NCBI GenBank assembly: GCA_900755085.1
Contig: CAAEFF010000008.1
Location: 1 to 38,776 of the forward strand
DNA length: 38,776 nt
Source of the DNA: an uncultured Streptococcus sp.
Lineage (GTDB): Bacteria; Bacillota; Bacilli; Lactobacillales; Streptococcaceae
Direction of reading: 5' to 3'
The notes beneath the pieces are model-generated. The model had not been told where the DNA came from. It saw only the letters and a list, made by a program, of their open reading frames with translations, and ran no database searches. The translations under genes and the position numbers were made by a program. Each line of letters starts with the position of its first letter. Within the stretch, counting starts at the first letter, position 1. Of the stretch, positions 1 to 7,854 are shown piece after piece.

Positions 1-1
1 A

Positions 2-187
2 ACTGTTGTTGAATCAAAAGATTGGGAAAAACGTCGTCTTGCATACGAAATCCAAGATTTCCGTGAAGGACTTTACCACATCGTAAACGTTGAAGCGAAC
101 GACGCTGTAGCTCTTAACGAGTTCGACCGTCTTTCAAAAATCAACGGTGACATTCTTCGTCACATGATCGTTAAAGTTGACGCGTAA
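2..187 (+). CDS. rpsF: 30S ribosomal protein S6, C-terminal part (5' end outside window)
   Basis: An open frame runs from the window edge to TAA at 185-187 and encodes 61 residues that match the S6 C-terminal half, including the RRLAYEI strand and an ending rich in DRLSKINGDILRHMIVKV. S6 binds 16S rRNA with S18 in the central domain of the small subunit. The order rpsF-ssb-rpsR is the standard firmicute arrangement and supports the call. The start, promoter and any autoregulatory S6:S18 leader lie upstream of the window. Confidence 0.93.
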   Translation, partial: TVVESKDWEKRRLAYEIQDFREGLYHIVNVEANDAVALNEFDRLSKINGDILRHMIVKVDA

Positions 188-207
188 GAAATCATTCGAG
201 GTGACTT

Positions 208-705
208 ATGATTAACAATGTTGTACTTGTCGGTCGTTTGACCCGTGATGCTGAACTTCGCTACACTTCTAGTAACCAAGCAGTTGCTACTTTCAGCCTA
301 GCTGTAAACCGCAACTTCAAGAGTCAAAATGGAGAACGCGAAACTGATTTCATCAACTGTGTGATCTGGCGTCAGCAAGCAGAAAACCTGGCCAACTGGG
401 CTAAGAAAGGTGCTTTGATTGGGATTACCGGTCGCATTCAAACACGTAATTACGAAAACCAGCAAGGTCAACGTGTTTATGTCACTGAAGTCGTAGCAGA
501 CAGCTTCCAACTATTGGAAAGTCGTGCAGCACGCGAAGGGCATGCAGCTGGTAGTTATTCATCAGGCAACGGTGGTTTTGCTGGAAATGCAGCACCAAGC
601 TTTGGTGGATCAGAACCAAGCAATGCAGCACCAAACTTTGGTCGTGAGGAAAATCCATTTGGAGCCAATCCAATGGACATCTCAGATGACGATCTTCCAT
701 TCTAA
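208..705 (+). CDS. ssb: single-stranded DNA-binding protein
   Basis: This 165-residue protein coats single-stranded DNA during replication, repair and recombination. The N-terminal 105 residues form the OB fold (MINNVVLVGRLTRDAELRYT, then FINCVIWRQQAENLANWAKKG). A Gly/Ser/Asn/Pro-rich flexible linker follows. The last residues, DISDDDLPF, are the conserved acidic tip that recruits partner proteins. The start has a GAGGTGA ribosome binding site and sits 20 bp after rpsF, so it is co-transcribed between rpsF and rpsR. The full length and presence in the ribosomal operon indicate the housekeeping SSB (SsbA) rather than the competence paralogue. Confidence 0.96.
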   Translation: MINNVVLVGRLTRDAELRYTSSNQAVATFSLAVNRNFKSQNGERETDFINCVIWRQQAENLANWAKKGALIGITGRIQTRNYENQQGQRVYVTEVVADSFQLLESRAAREGHAAGSYSSGNGGFAGNAAPSFGGSEPSNAAPNFGREENPFGANPMDISDDDLPF

Positions 706-746
706 GAATGGGTTTAACGAATTAAAACTATAAAGGAGAATTAAAC

Positions 747-986
747 ATGGCTCAACAACGTCGTGGCGGATTCAAACGCCGTAAAAAAGTTGATTACATC
801 GCAGCAAACAAAATCGAATATGTCGATTACAAAGATACTGAGCTTCTTAGCCGTTTCGTTTCAGAACGTGGGAAAATCCTTCCTCGTCGTGTAACTGGAA
901 CTTCAGCCAAGAACCAACGTAAAGTAACAACAGCTATCAAACGCGCTCGCGTAATGGCTTTGATGCCTTTCGTAAACGAAGATTAA
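747..986 (+). CDS. rpsR: 30S ribosomal protein S18
   Basis: The product is a 79-residue basic protein with the S18 signature (FKRRKKVDYIAANKIEYVDYKD and RRVTGTSAKNQRKVTTAIKRAR). It pairs with S6 on the platform of the small subunit. An AAAGGAGAA ribosome binding site lies 7 nt before the ATG, 41 bp after ssb. It is the last gene of the rpsF-ssb-rpsR operon and is followed within a few bases by an intrinsic terminator. The length is normal for the family. Confidence 0.97.
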   Translation: MAQQRRGGFKRRKKVDYIAANKIEYVDYKDTELLSRFVSERGKILPRRVTGTSAKNQRKVTTAIKRARVMALMPFVNED

Positions 987-1013
987 AAAAAAGACCCGTT
1001 AGGGTCTTTTTTT
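985..1013 (+). terminator. intrinsic terminator of the rpsF-ssb-rpsR operon
   Basis: AAAAGACCC, a GTTA loop and GGGTC followed by a T run begin at the rpsR stop codon. The A-rich 5' flank pairs with the T tract, so it could also work in reverse. It is the first of four similar hairpins. Confidence 0.9.
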
Positions 1014-1040
1014 CACGAGCTTGAAAACCAGAGAGCGAGT

Positions 1041-1109
1041 AAGACCCTGGTGGGTCTTTTTTTCAGGTCCGGTGGACCTCTTTTTCAGACCCTGACGGGT
1101 CTTTTTTTG
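1041..1109 (+). repeat. three further tandem terminator-like hairpins
   Basis: Hairpins at 1041-1063 (AGACCC/GGGTCT plus T7), 1065-1085 (AGGTCC/GGACCT plus a T run) and 1087-1109 (AGACCC/GGGTCT plus T7) follow the rpsR terminator. Hairpins 2 and 4 are nearly identical to the first, which suggests local duplication. Each has a T tract, so together they would make a very tight transcription stop between rpsR and the convergent DUF1129/corA genes. Confidence 0.75.
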
Positions 1110-1122
1110 TCTAACGGATCAA

Positions 1123-1150
1123 AAAAGATCAGCATAAGATCTGATCTTTT
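1123..1150 (-). terminator. terminator of the DUF1129/corA unit, bidirectional
   Basis: The inverted repeat AAAAGATCAG/CTGATCTTTT has an 8-nt loop and lies 10 bp beyond the stop of the minus-strand DUF1129 gene. Read on the minus strand it ends in a T6 run; on the plus strand a T-rich tail is also present. Confidence 0.7.
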
Positions 1151-1159
1151 GTTTATTTT

Positions 1160-1837
1160 TTAGCGTCGAGTTGCGGGTGCTGTGCTCGAACTTTTGATAT
1201 TGTAGCGTTTTTTGAAATAGTAGCGAAGGACAAGGGCCAATGCTCCCAATACGATAGCAAGGACATCTGGAATGGTTGGGTTGAGGAATTTTGGAAGTAG
1301 AGAGGTGAGTGATAGAACGATCACCCAAAGGAACATGACTCCAACAAGAATCGGCATGGATTTCCAAAGAGAAGGGCGTTCGCTGCGATCTTTGGTGCCG
1401 TCCATATACTGATAGAAGAAGTAGTACATAAGGTACAAGAGCAGCGCCCCTGTCAAACTACCGAGGATCAAAGTAATCAAGCCATAAGCAGAACGGTGCG
1501 GTGCAATTAGGTTCATAAAGGCGCTGATTGCAGCAAAGACACCAAAGATAAAGAGGAAGGAATCCAAAATCATCAAGGAAGGAGCATCGTTCAAAGCAGG
1601 ATGCTCTTTTTCATAGCGTTCTTTCTCGCTGAAGGAATTAGCCCATACGGTTGGAGCTCCAAAAAGAGTCCGTGCCGGAATCCCTTTTCCTTGATTTTCT
1701 TGGATGGCTGGAAGGATTTCCTGGATGAGGCTTTCTGCTTCTTCTTCCGTTTTCCCATTTTCAAGCAATTGGTGTTTAGCGATACGGATAAATTCTTGAT
1801 TTTTCTTACTAAGTTGGTGAAGGTCTGTGTGAGACAT
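1160..1837 (-). CDS. DUF1129-family membrane protein
   Basis: The 225-residue product has a cytoplasmic N-terminal region of about 85 residues with charged helices (LSKKNQEFIRIAKHQLLENGKTEEEAESL), followed by four hydrophobic segments, each pair joined by short loops, and a basic C-terminal tail (YYFKKRYNIK). This is the architecture of the DUF1129 family, which has no established biochemical function. I chose the ATG at 1837 because AGGAG lies 6 nt upstream; an in-frame start 7 codons earlier lacks this. It follows corA by 27 bp on the same strand, and the pairing with corA is familiar in streptococci. It may be an accessory to the transporter, but that is inference. Confidence 0.8.
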   Translation of the reverse strand: MSHTDLHQLSKKNQEFIRIAKHQLLENGKTEEEAESLIQEILPAIQENQGKGIPARTLFGAPTVWANSFSEKERYEKEHPALNDAPSLMILDSFLFIFGVFAAISAFMNLIAPHRSAYGLITLILGSLTGALLLYLMYYFFYQYMDGTKDRSERPSLWKSMPILVGVMFLWVIVLSLTSLLPKFLNPTIPDVLAIVLGALALVLRYYFKKRYNIKSSSTAPATRR

Positions 1838-1864
1838 AGTTACTCCTTTGATAGACAAGTTTGG

Positions 1865-2809
1865 TTAGAACCATTTTTTATGGATCAAGTAGACGACGAG
1901 GGAGCCGGTCATGGCGAAGGCAATAAAGATGATGAGCCAGAAGGCATTTGGTTCTCCATTGAGCGGTAATTCATTGTCCTTGAAGTTCATCCCGTAGGCT
2001 GAGAAAATCATGGTTGGAATGGACATGACAATGGTTACCATGGCCAGGGTTTTCATAATGTTGTTCTGGTTGTTGGAGATGATCGATGCGAAGGTATCGG
2101 TCATGGAGTGGAGGATATTTCCATAAATATCTGCCATCTCAATGGCCTGCTGGGTTTCGATCAAGGTGTCTTCCAATAGATCCTCGTCTTCTAGGTATTT
2201 CTTGATGTTGCTGGTGGCGCTGGTCAATTTTTTGATCACGCGCTCATTGGTTTTCAGTGAGGCCTTAAAGTAGACGATGGTTTTTTCTAACTCCATCAAC
2301 TCAATCAGCTCTTCATTACGTGTTGATTTGTGCAATTGGCTTTCAATCTGTTCACTCTTTCGATCCAGGGTACGAAGCGCAGACAAGTAAAGTTCAGCGT
2401 TACGATAGAGGATCTGAAAGATAAAGCGCGACCGCATAAAGGTATAGAAATTGCGCAAACGCCGGTGGATAAAGATGTCGAGCAGTGGCAATTTTTCCAA
2501 GCAAGTCGTGATAATAGCCTCTTCTGTCAGGATAATTCCAAGTGGAATGGTCACGTAATAGGTCTGGTTGTTGCGCTCTTCCTTGATGGGGACGTCAACG
2601 ATGATCAAGGTATAGTCGTCCTCAATGGTCATACGGGACATTTCTTCCGCATCGAGCGGTGCCCGTAAGTCTGCAATATCAATATTAAAGGCAGAAGCGA
2701 TTTCCATTGATTCGCTTTGAGAAGGGTTAACAAGGTTGATCCAGGTACCAGGTTCTAGTGTCTCTACTTCTTTAAATTCAGTCGTTGTCGATAAAAAGAC
2801 CTGTTTCAT
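1865..2809 (-). CDS. corA: CorA-family magnesium/divalent cation channel
   Basis: This 314-residue protein is a member of the CorA family, which forms pentameric Mg2+/Co2+ channels in the cytoplasmic membrane. A long cytoplasmic N-terminal domain (about residues 1-250) includes the extended stalk helix region. Two C-terminal transmembrane helices follow, with the diagnostic loop YGMNF between them and a basic end (HKKWF). The length is typical. It is the first gene of a minus-strand pair with the DUF1129 gene and is divergent from uvrA. It has an extended -10 promoter at 2842-2850 and a GGGAGGG ribosome binding site. The GMN motif makes the family secure; the exact metal preference cannot be read from the sequence. 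Confidence 0.92.
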   Translation of the reverse strand: MKQVFLSTTTEFKEVETLEPGTWINLVNPSQSESMEIASAFNIDIADLRAPLDAEEMSRMTIEDDYTLIIVDVPIKEERNNQTYYVTIPLGIILTEEAIITTCLEKLPLLDIFIHRRLRNFYTFMRSRFIFQILYRNAELYLSALRTLDRKSEQIESQLHKSTRNEELIELMELEKTIVYFKASLKTNERVIKKLTSATSNIKKYLEDEDLLEDTLIETQQAIEMADIYGNILHSMTDTFASIISNNQNNIMKTLAMVTIVMSIPTMIFSAYGMNFKDNELPLNGEPNAFWLIIFIAFAMTGSLVVYLIHKKWF

Positions 2810-2841
2810 GGTACCCTCCCTTGTTTTTGTTACACCTTAAC

Positions 2842-2850
2842 ATTATATCA
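2842..2850 (-). promoter_or_regulatory. corA extended -10 promoter
   Basis: On the minus strand the sequence reads TGATATAAT, a perfect -10 hexamer with the upstream TGn extension. No good -35 is visible at 16-18 bp, which is usual for extended -10 promoters. It lies about 35 bp before the corA start. Confidence 0.65.
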
Positions 2851-2889
2851 GAAAAAGGACGGTTTTGGATAAAAGAATACTAAAAAATT

Positions 2890-2898
2890 TGTTATAAT
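2890..2898 (+). promoter_or_regulatory. uvrA extended -10 promoter
   Basis: TGTTATAAT is an extended -10 with a perfect hexamer, 34 bp before the uvrA ATG. The -10 regions of corA and uvrA are only about 40 bp apart and point away from each other. No SOS (LexA/DinR-like) box was seen. Confidence 0.65.
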
Positions 2899-2931
2899 GG
2901 AGGTTAACAAAAAGGTGATTAGAGTAAGAAT

Positions 2932-5757
2932 ATGCAAGATAAAATTGTCATTCATGGGGCCCGTGCCCATAATTTAAAAAATATAGATGTGGAAATTCCA
3001 CGGGACAAATTAGTCGTGGTGACCGGTTTGTCTGGATCTGGAAAGTCCAGTCTGGCCTTTGATACCCTCTATGCAGAAGGCCAGCGTCGTTACGTGGAAA
3101 GCTTATCAGCCTATGCCCGTCAGTTTTTGGGAAATATGGAAAAACCAGATGTGGATTCGATTGACGGATTGAGTCCAGCCATTTCCATTGACCAAAAAAC
3201 GACCAGTAAGAATCCGCGTTCCACTGTGGGGACAGCAACTGAGATCAATGACTACCTGCGTCTGCTCTATGCGCGTGTCGGTACGCCATATTGTATCAAC
3301 GGGCATGGAGCGATTACCGCTTCTTCAGTTGAGCAAATTGTCGATCAAGTTCTGGAATTACCAGAGCGCCAGCGCCTGCAAATTCTAGCTCCCATTATCC
3401 GCAAGAAAAAAGGCCAGCACAAGAATATCATTGAAAAAGTCCAAAAAGACGGCTATGTTCGGGTCCGCATAGACGGTGAGATCTATGATGTAACAGAGGT
3501 TCCAGAACTGTCTAAAAGCAAACAGCACACGATTGAAGTGGTGGTGGACCGGATCGTACTCAAAGAGGGAATCCGCTCGCGCCTCTTTGATTCGATTGAG
3601 GCAGCTCTTCGGATAGCGGACGGTTATGTGGTGATTGATACCATGGATGGAAAGGAACTGCTCTTTTCGGAGCATTATGCTTGTCCAGTCTGTGGCTTTA
3701 CCGTCCCTGAATTAGAACCCCGTCTCTTTTCTTTCAATGCGCCTTTCGGCTCCTGCCCAGACTGTGATGGGTTAGGCATTAAGCTGGAGGTGGACTTGGA
3801 CTTGGTGGTACCAGATGATCGCTTAACCCTTCGTGAAGGAGCTCTTGCCCCTTGGAATCCGATCTCTTCCAACTACTATCCACAAATGTTGGAGCAGGCC
3901 ATGATTCATTTTGGCATTGATATGGATACGCCTTTTTCAGATCTGACTCAAGAAGAAAAGGACTTGGTTCTCTATGGTTCAAACGGGAAAGAATTCCACT
4001 TCCACTATGAAAATGAGTTTGGTGGAGTTCGGGATATTGAGATTCCTTTTGAAGGGGTCGTAAACAACATTCACCGTCGTTTCCGTGAGACCAATAGTGA
4101 CTTCACCCGCAACCAAATGCGCTCTTATATGAACGAATTGACCTGTGCGACCTGCCATGGCTACCGTCTCAATGACCAGGCTCTTTCTGTTCGTGTCGGT
4201 GGGGAGAAAGGGATGCATATCGGGGAAGTGTCAGATCTATCGATTGCGGACCACTTAAAAGCCGTGGACCAGCTGGTTTTAACGGACAATGAAGCTACGA
4301 TTGCAAGACCGATCCTAAAAGAGATCAAAGATCGTTTGACCTTCTTAAACAATGTAGGCCTTAATTACTTGACCTTGTCACGCTCAGCTGGAACACTATC
4401 AGGTGGAGAAAGCCAGCGCATTCGCTTGGCAACTCAGATCGGTTCCAACCTCTCTGGAGTCCTTTATATCTTGGATGAGCCATCAATCGGCCTCCATCAA
4501 AGGGACAATGACCGCCTGATTGCCAGTCTTAAAAAGATGCGTGATTTAGGCAATACCTTGATCGTCGTCGAACACGACGAAGATACCATGAGAGAAGCAG
4601 ACTACCTGATCGACGTCGGCCCAGGTGCCGGTGTCTTTGGTGGAGAGATCGTTGCCGCGGGAACTCCAAAGCAGGTAGCACGCAATAGTAAATCCATCAC
4701 CGGCCAGTATTTGTCCGGTAAACGCAAGATTCCGGTTCCAACAGAGCGCCGTTCAGGGAATGGTCGTTCTATTGAAATTACAGGGGCCAGTGAGAACAAC
4801 TTACAAGATATTACAGCACGTTTTCCTCTGGGCAAATTCATCGCAGTCACTGGTGTTTCAGGCTCTGGGAAATCAACCTTGATCAATGGGATCTTGAAGA
4901 AAGCCATCGCTCAAAAGCTCAACCGCAATTCGGAAAAACCAGGGAAATACAAGACCATTCAGGGGATTGAGCACATCGATCGCTTGATCGACATTGACCA
5001 AAGCCCAATTGGCCGAACCCCTCGTTCTAATCCAGCAACTTATACAGGCGTTTTCGATGACATTCGCGATCTCTTTGCTCAGACCAATGAAGCCAAAATT
5101 CGGGGCTATAAGAAAGGTCGCTTTAGTTTCAATGTCAAGGGTGGACGTTGTGAAGCCTGCTCAGGAGATGGCATCATAAAAATTGAAATGCACTTCTTGC
5201 CAGATGTTTTTGTTCCTTGTGAGGTCTGCCATGGACGTCGCTACAATAGTGAGACCCTCGAAGTCCACTACAAGGAAAAAAATATCGCAGAAGTACTAGA
5301 TATGACGGTCAATAAGGCAGTCGAATTCTTCAAGCACATTCCGAAAATTGAACGCAAACTCAAGACCATCCAAGATGTGGGCTTGGGCTATGTAACGTTG
5401 GGTCAACCAGCGACCACCCTTTCAGGTGGGGAAGCGCAACGGATGAAGTTGGCTTCTGAATTGCACAAGCGCTCTACAGGCAAATCCTTCTATATCTTGG
5501 ATGAACCAACGACAGGACTTCATACCGAAGACATTTCTCGCTTGATTCAAGTCTTAGAGCGATTTGTGGATGATGGCAATACGGTCCTTGTGATTGAGCA
5601 CAATTTGGATGTCATTAAGACAGCAGACCATATCATCGATTTAGGACCAGAAGGTGGTATCGGTGGCGGAACCATTATTGCGACCGGAACACCTGAAGAA
5701 GTCGCAGCCAATCCTGCTAGCTACACAGGACAATATTTGAAAGGAAAATTACAATGA
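2932..5757 (+). CDS. uvrA: excinuclease ABC subunit A
   Basis: UvrA is the damage-recognition ATPase of nucleotide excision repair and works as a dimer with UvrB. The 941-residue length is standard. Two ABC modules are visible: the first Walker A (GLSGSGKSSLAF) near residue 33 and the second (GVSGSGKSTL) near residue 644. There are two signature regions (TLSGGESQRIRLA and TLSGGEAQRMKLA) and two Walker B segments ending LDEPS and LDEPTTG. Zinc-binding CxxC pairs (CPVC...CPDC, and CEAC...CEVC) are intact. The gene overlaps the pepP start by 4 bp (ATGA), indicating translational coupling. Confidence 0.98.
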   Translation: MQDKIVIHGARAHNLKNIDVEIPRDKLVVVTGLSGSGKSSLAFDTLYAEGQRRYVESLSAYARQFLGNMEKPDVDSIDGLSPAISIDQKTTSKNPRSTVGTATEINDYLRLLYARVGTPYCINGHGAITASSVEQIVDQVLELPERQRLQILAPIIRKKKGQHKNIIEKVQKDGYVRVRIDGEIYDVTEVPELSKSKQHTIEVVVDRIVLKEGIRSRLFDSIEAALRIADGYVVIDTMDGKELLFSEHYACPVCGFTVPELEPRLFSFNAPFGSCPDCDGLGIKLEVDLDLVVPDDRLTLREGALAPWNPISSNYYPQMLEQAMIHFGIDMDTPFSDLTQEEKDLVLYGSNGKEFHFHYENEFGGVRDIEIPFEGVVNNIHRRFRETNSDFTRNQMRSYMNELTCATCHGYRLNDQALSVRVGGEKGMHIGEVSDLSIADHLKAVDQLVLTDNEATIARPILKEIKDRLTFLNNVGLNYLTLSRSAGTLSGGESQRIRLATQIGSNLSGVLYILDEPSIGLHQRDNDRLIASLKKMRDLGNTLIVVEHDEDTMREADYLIDVGPGAGVFGGEIVAAGTPKQVARNSKSITGQYLSGKRKIPVPTERRSGNGRSIEITGASENNLQDITARFPLGKFIAVTGVSGSGKSTLINGILKKAIAQKLNRNSEKPGKYKTIQGIEHIDRLIDIDQSPIGRTPRSNPATYTGVFDDIRDLFAQTNEAKIRGYKKGRFSFNVKGGRCEACSGDGIIKIEMHFLPDVFVPCEVCHGRRYNSETLEVHYKEKNIAEVLDMTVNKAVEFFKHIPKIERKLKTIQDVGLGYVTLGQPATTLSGGEAQRMKLASELHKRSTGKSFYILDEPTTGLHTEDISRLIQVLERFVDDGNTVLVIEHNLDVIKTADHIIDLGPEGGIGGGTIIATGTPEEVAANPASYTGQYLKGKLQ

Positions 5758-6821
5758 ATCAACGGATCGACAATTTACGAAACAAAATGAAGGCCAAAAA
5801 CCTTAAAGCGGTACTGATTAACAATTTGAAAAATGTCTATTATTTGACCCATTTCTGGGGCTCAAACGGGACGGCTTTGGTGACAGAAGAACGCGTAGTC
5901 CTCTTTACGGATTCGCGCTACACCATCCATGCCCATGCAACTTGTTTCCCCTTTGTGGAGATCGTAGAAACTCGTGATGAGCTGACTGCAGCTGCAGAGA
6001 TCGTGAAAGATCTAGGAATAAAAGAACTTGGATTTGAGGACGAAGTGACGGTGGCCTACCATGCCCGTATGGCTTCTGTTTTCAGTGGCATCAACCTTCA
6101 ATCCCTAACGAACTTTGTGATGGAATTGCGCTTGATCAAGGATGAAACAGAGATTGCGGCCATTAAAAAAGCTTGTAGTATCTCTGACCAAGCCTTCCGT
6201 GATATTTTGGACTATATCAAGGTGGGACAAACTACAGAATTGCAAGCAGCAACTTTCCTCGATTTTAGAATGCGGGAGTTGGGAGCATCAGGTGTATCTT
6301 TTGATATCATCTCCGCAGCTGGTGAACGTTCTGCAATGCCACACGCAACTCCAAGTGATCGTGTCATTTCAGATGGGGATGCCCTGACCCTTGATTTTGG
6401 TTGCTTGTATGACCACTATGTCAGCGATATGACACGGACTATCTATGCGGGACATGTCAGCGACAAGGAAAGAGAAATTTACGAAACGGTATTAAAAGCC
6501 AATCAGGCCTTGATTGCTGCTGCTAAAGATGGACTTGGCTTCCGTGATTGTGATAAAATCCCACGTGATGTGATCGAAAGAGCCGGCTATGGTCAATACT
6601 TTACTCATGGAATCGGTCATGGAATTGGGCTAGATATCCACGAAGAACCCTACTTCAGCCAAATGTCTAAAGAAGCCATTCAAGCAGAGATGGTTTTAAC
6701 AGATGAGCCAGGTATTTACATTGAAGGTCTCTCTGGTGTGCGCATCGAAGATGACCTCTTGATCACAGAAACAGGCTGTGAAGTCTTGACCCTTGCTCCT
6801 AAAGAATTGATTGTCCTATAA
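5754..6821 (+). CDS. pepP: M24 family Xaa-Pro aminopeptidase (aminopeptidase P)
   Basis: This 355-residue cytoplasmic metallopeptidase removes N-terminal residues preceding proline. The N-terminal creatinase-like domain (about 1-125) precedes the pita-bread catalytic domain. The metal ligands are visible: Asp in LTLDFGC, Asp in YVSDMTRT, His in HGIGHGIG, Glu in TDEPGIYIEG and Glu in GVRIEDD. The ATG overlaps the uvrA stop as ATGA, so the two are coupled. The family covers both aminopeptidase P and prolidase; length and context favour PepP. Confidence 0.88.
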   Translation: MNQRIDNLRNKMKAKNLKAVLINNLKNVYYLTHFWGSNGTALVTEERVVLFTDSRYTIHAHATCFPFVEIVETRDELTAAAEIVKDLGIKELGFEDEVTVAYHARMASVFSGINLQSLTNFVMELRLIKDETEIAAIKKACSISDQAFRDILDYIKVGQTTELQAATFLDFRMRELGASGVSFDIISAAGERSAMPHATPSDRVISDGDALTLDFGCLYDHYVSDMTRTIYAGHVSDKEREIYETVLKANQALIAAAKDGLGFRDCDKIPRDVIERAGYGQYFTHGIGHGIGLDIHEEPYFSQMSKEAIQAEMVLTDEPGIYIEGLSGVRIEDDLLITETGCEVLTLAPKELIVL

Positions 6822-6868
6822 AATAGACAGTATTTTCTTAACCCCTGTGTAACAAACAAAGATAAGAA

Positions 6869-7846
6869 ATGAGGCCTATGAAAAAACGAATTTTAGTATT
6901 GGGAATTCTTCTAGTAGCCCTTCTATTTGCATTTGCTCCTTCTGCTCATGCTGGTGTCGGCAATACGCATAGTGGTGGCAGTAGCACTATTCATTCTGGC
7001 GGTGGTGGTGGTAGTAGCTGGTCTGGAGGGGGAAGTAGCTGGTCCGGTGGCAGCAGCTGGTCCGGTGGATCCAGTAGCTACAGTTCTAGTTCTGGATCAG
7101 ACTCTGGTGGTGCGGTAGCAGTTGTTGCCATCATTGGATTGATTGGATTTGTCTATAATATTGCAAAAGAGGCTAATGAGAGTGATGATTCGTCCTATTC
7201 AAATAGTGGTCCAAAACGGACAACCGAAGAACGTGCTGGTCGACCAATTGAAAACAACTATGAAGCCATTCGCCGTATCCGAAAATTGGATCCAATGTTT
7301 GATGAAGACCGCTTTTTGTCGCAAGTCAAGCTGGTTTATCTTCAATTGCAGTCTGCTTGGACAGAAAAGGATTGGAATTCCGTACGGAACTTAGAAAGTA
7401 CGAGTCTTTATGAGCAACACTTGACGCAGTTGCAAGAGCATATTCGTGCCAAAACAACCAATGTTCTAGAGCGCGTGTGTGTGGAAAATTCGAAGATCAA
7501 AGACTTTATCGAAAATCCAGAAGGCAATGACCGCATTGAAGTCATTCTGTCTTCAACGATGAGAGATTACATCCGAAATGATGAAACAGGTCGTGTGATC
7601 GAAGGGGATCCAACCAAAGATCTCTTTACCGTTTACCGCATGGTCTTCCTCCGTGAACATGGAGCTCAGACAGAGATCATTAAGAATTCCGAAGTCGTTA
7701 GTGATCACTGTCCAAACTGTGGTGCGCCATTGACAATTGATTCAATCGACAAGTGTGAATATTGCCAAGCATCCTTGAAGCACAATCCAAAAGATTGGGT
7801 CTTGGATGTCTACGAAGTTGTGGATGAAATTGAATTCTACAGATAG
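6869..7846 (+). CDS. exported/membrane Tim44-like protein with C-terminal zinc ribbon
   Basis: The 325-residue product starts with a signal peptide (KKRILVLGILLVALLFAFAPSAHAG). A low-complexity Gly/Ser/Trp stretch with SSWSGG repeats (about 30-80) and a hydrophobic segment (AVAVVAIIGLIGFVYNIA) follow. Residues of roughly 130-265 resemble the Tim44-like fold (EAIRRIRKLDPMFDEDRFLSQVKLVYLQLQSAW, in part). The end is a zinc ribbon with Cys281, Cys284, Cys296 and Cys299. It is followed 8 bp later by an SPFH-type gene. B. subtilis YdjG/YdjH/YdjI use related parts, but domain order here differs. Start choice is uncertain: the ATG at 6878 has GAGG only 3 nt upstream, and that at 6869 has a poor site. 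The function is unknown. Confidence 0.75.
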   Translation: MRPMKKRILVLGILLVALLFAFAPSAHAGVGNTHSGGSSTIHSGGGGGSSWSGGGSSWSGGSSWSGGSSSYSSSSGSDSGGAVAVVAIIGLIGFVYNIAKEANESDDSSYSNSGPKRTTEERAGRPIENNYEAIRRIRKLDPMFDEDRFLSQVKLVYLQLQSAWTEKDWNSVRNLESTSLYEQHLTQLQEHIRAKTTNVLERVCVENSKIKDFIENPEGNDRIEVILSSTMRDYIRNDETGRVIEGDPTKDLFTVYRMVFLREHGAQTEIIKNSEVVSDHCPNCGAPLTIDSIDKCEYCQASLKHNPKDWVLDVYEVVDEIEFYR

Positions 7847-7854
7847 GAGAATGT

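Noticed and set aside
1160..1858. Longer DUF1129 frame beginning at 1858
   Set aside because: AGGAG is correctly spaced before the ATG at 1837, and the extra seven codons lack support.
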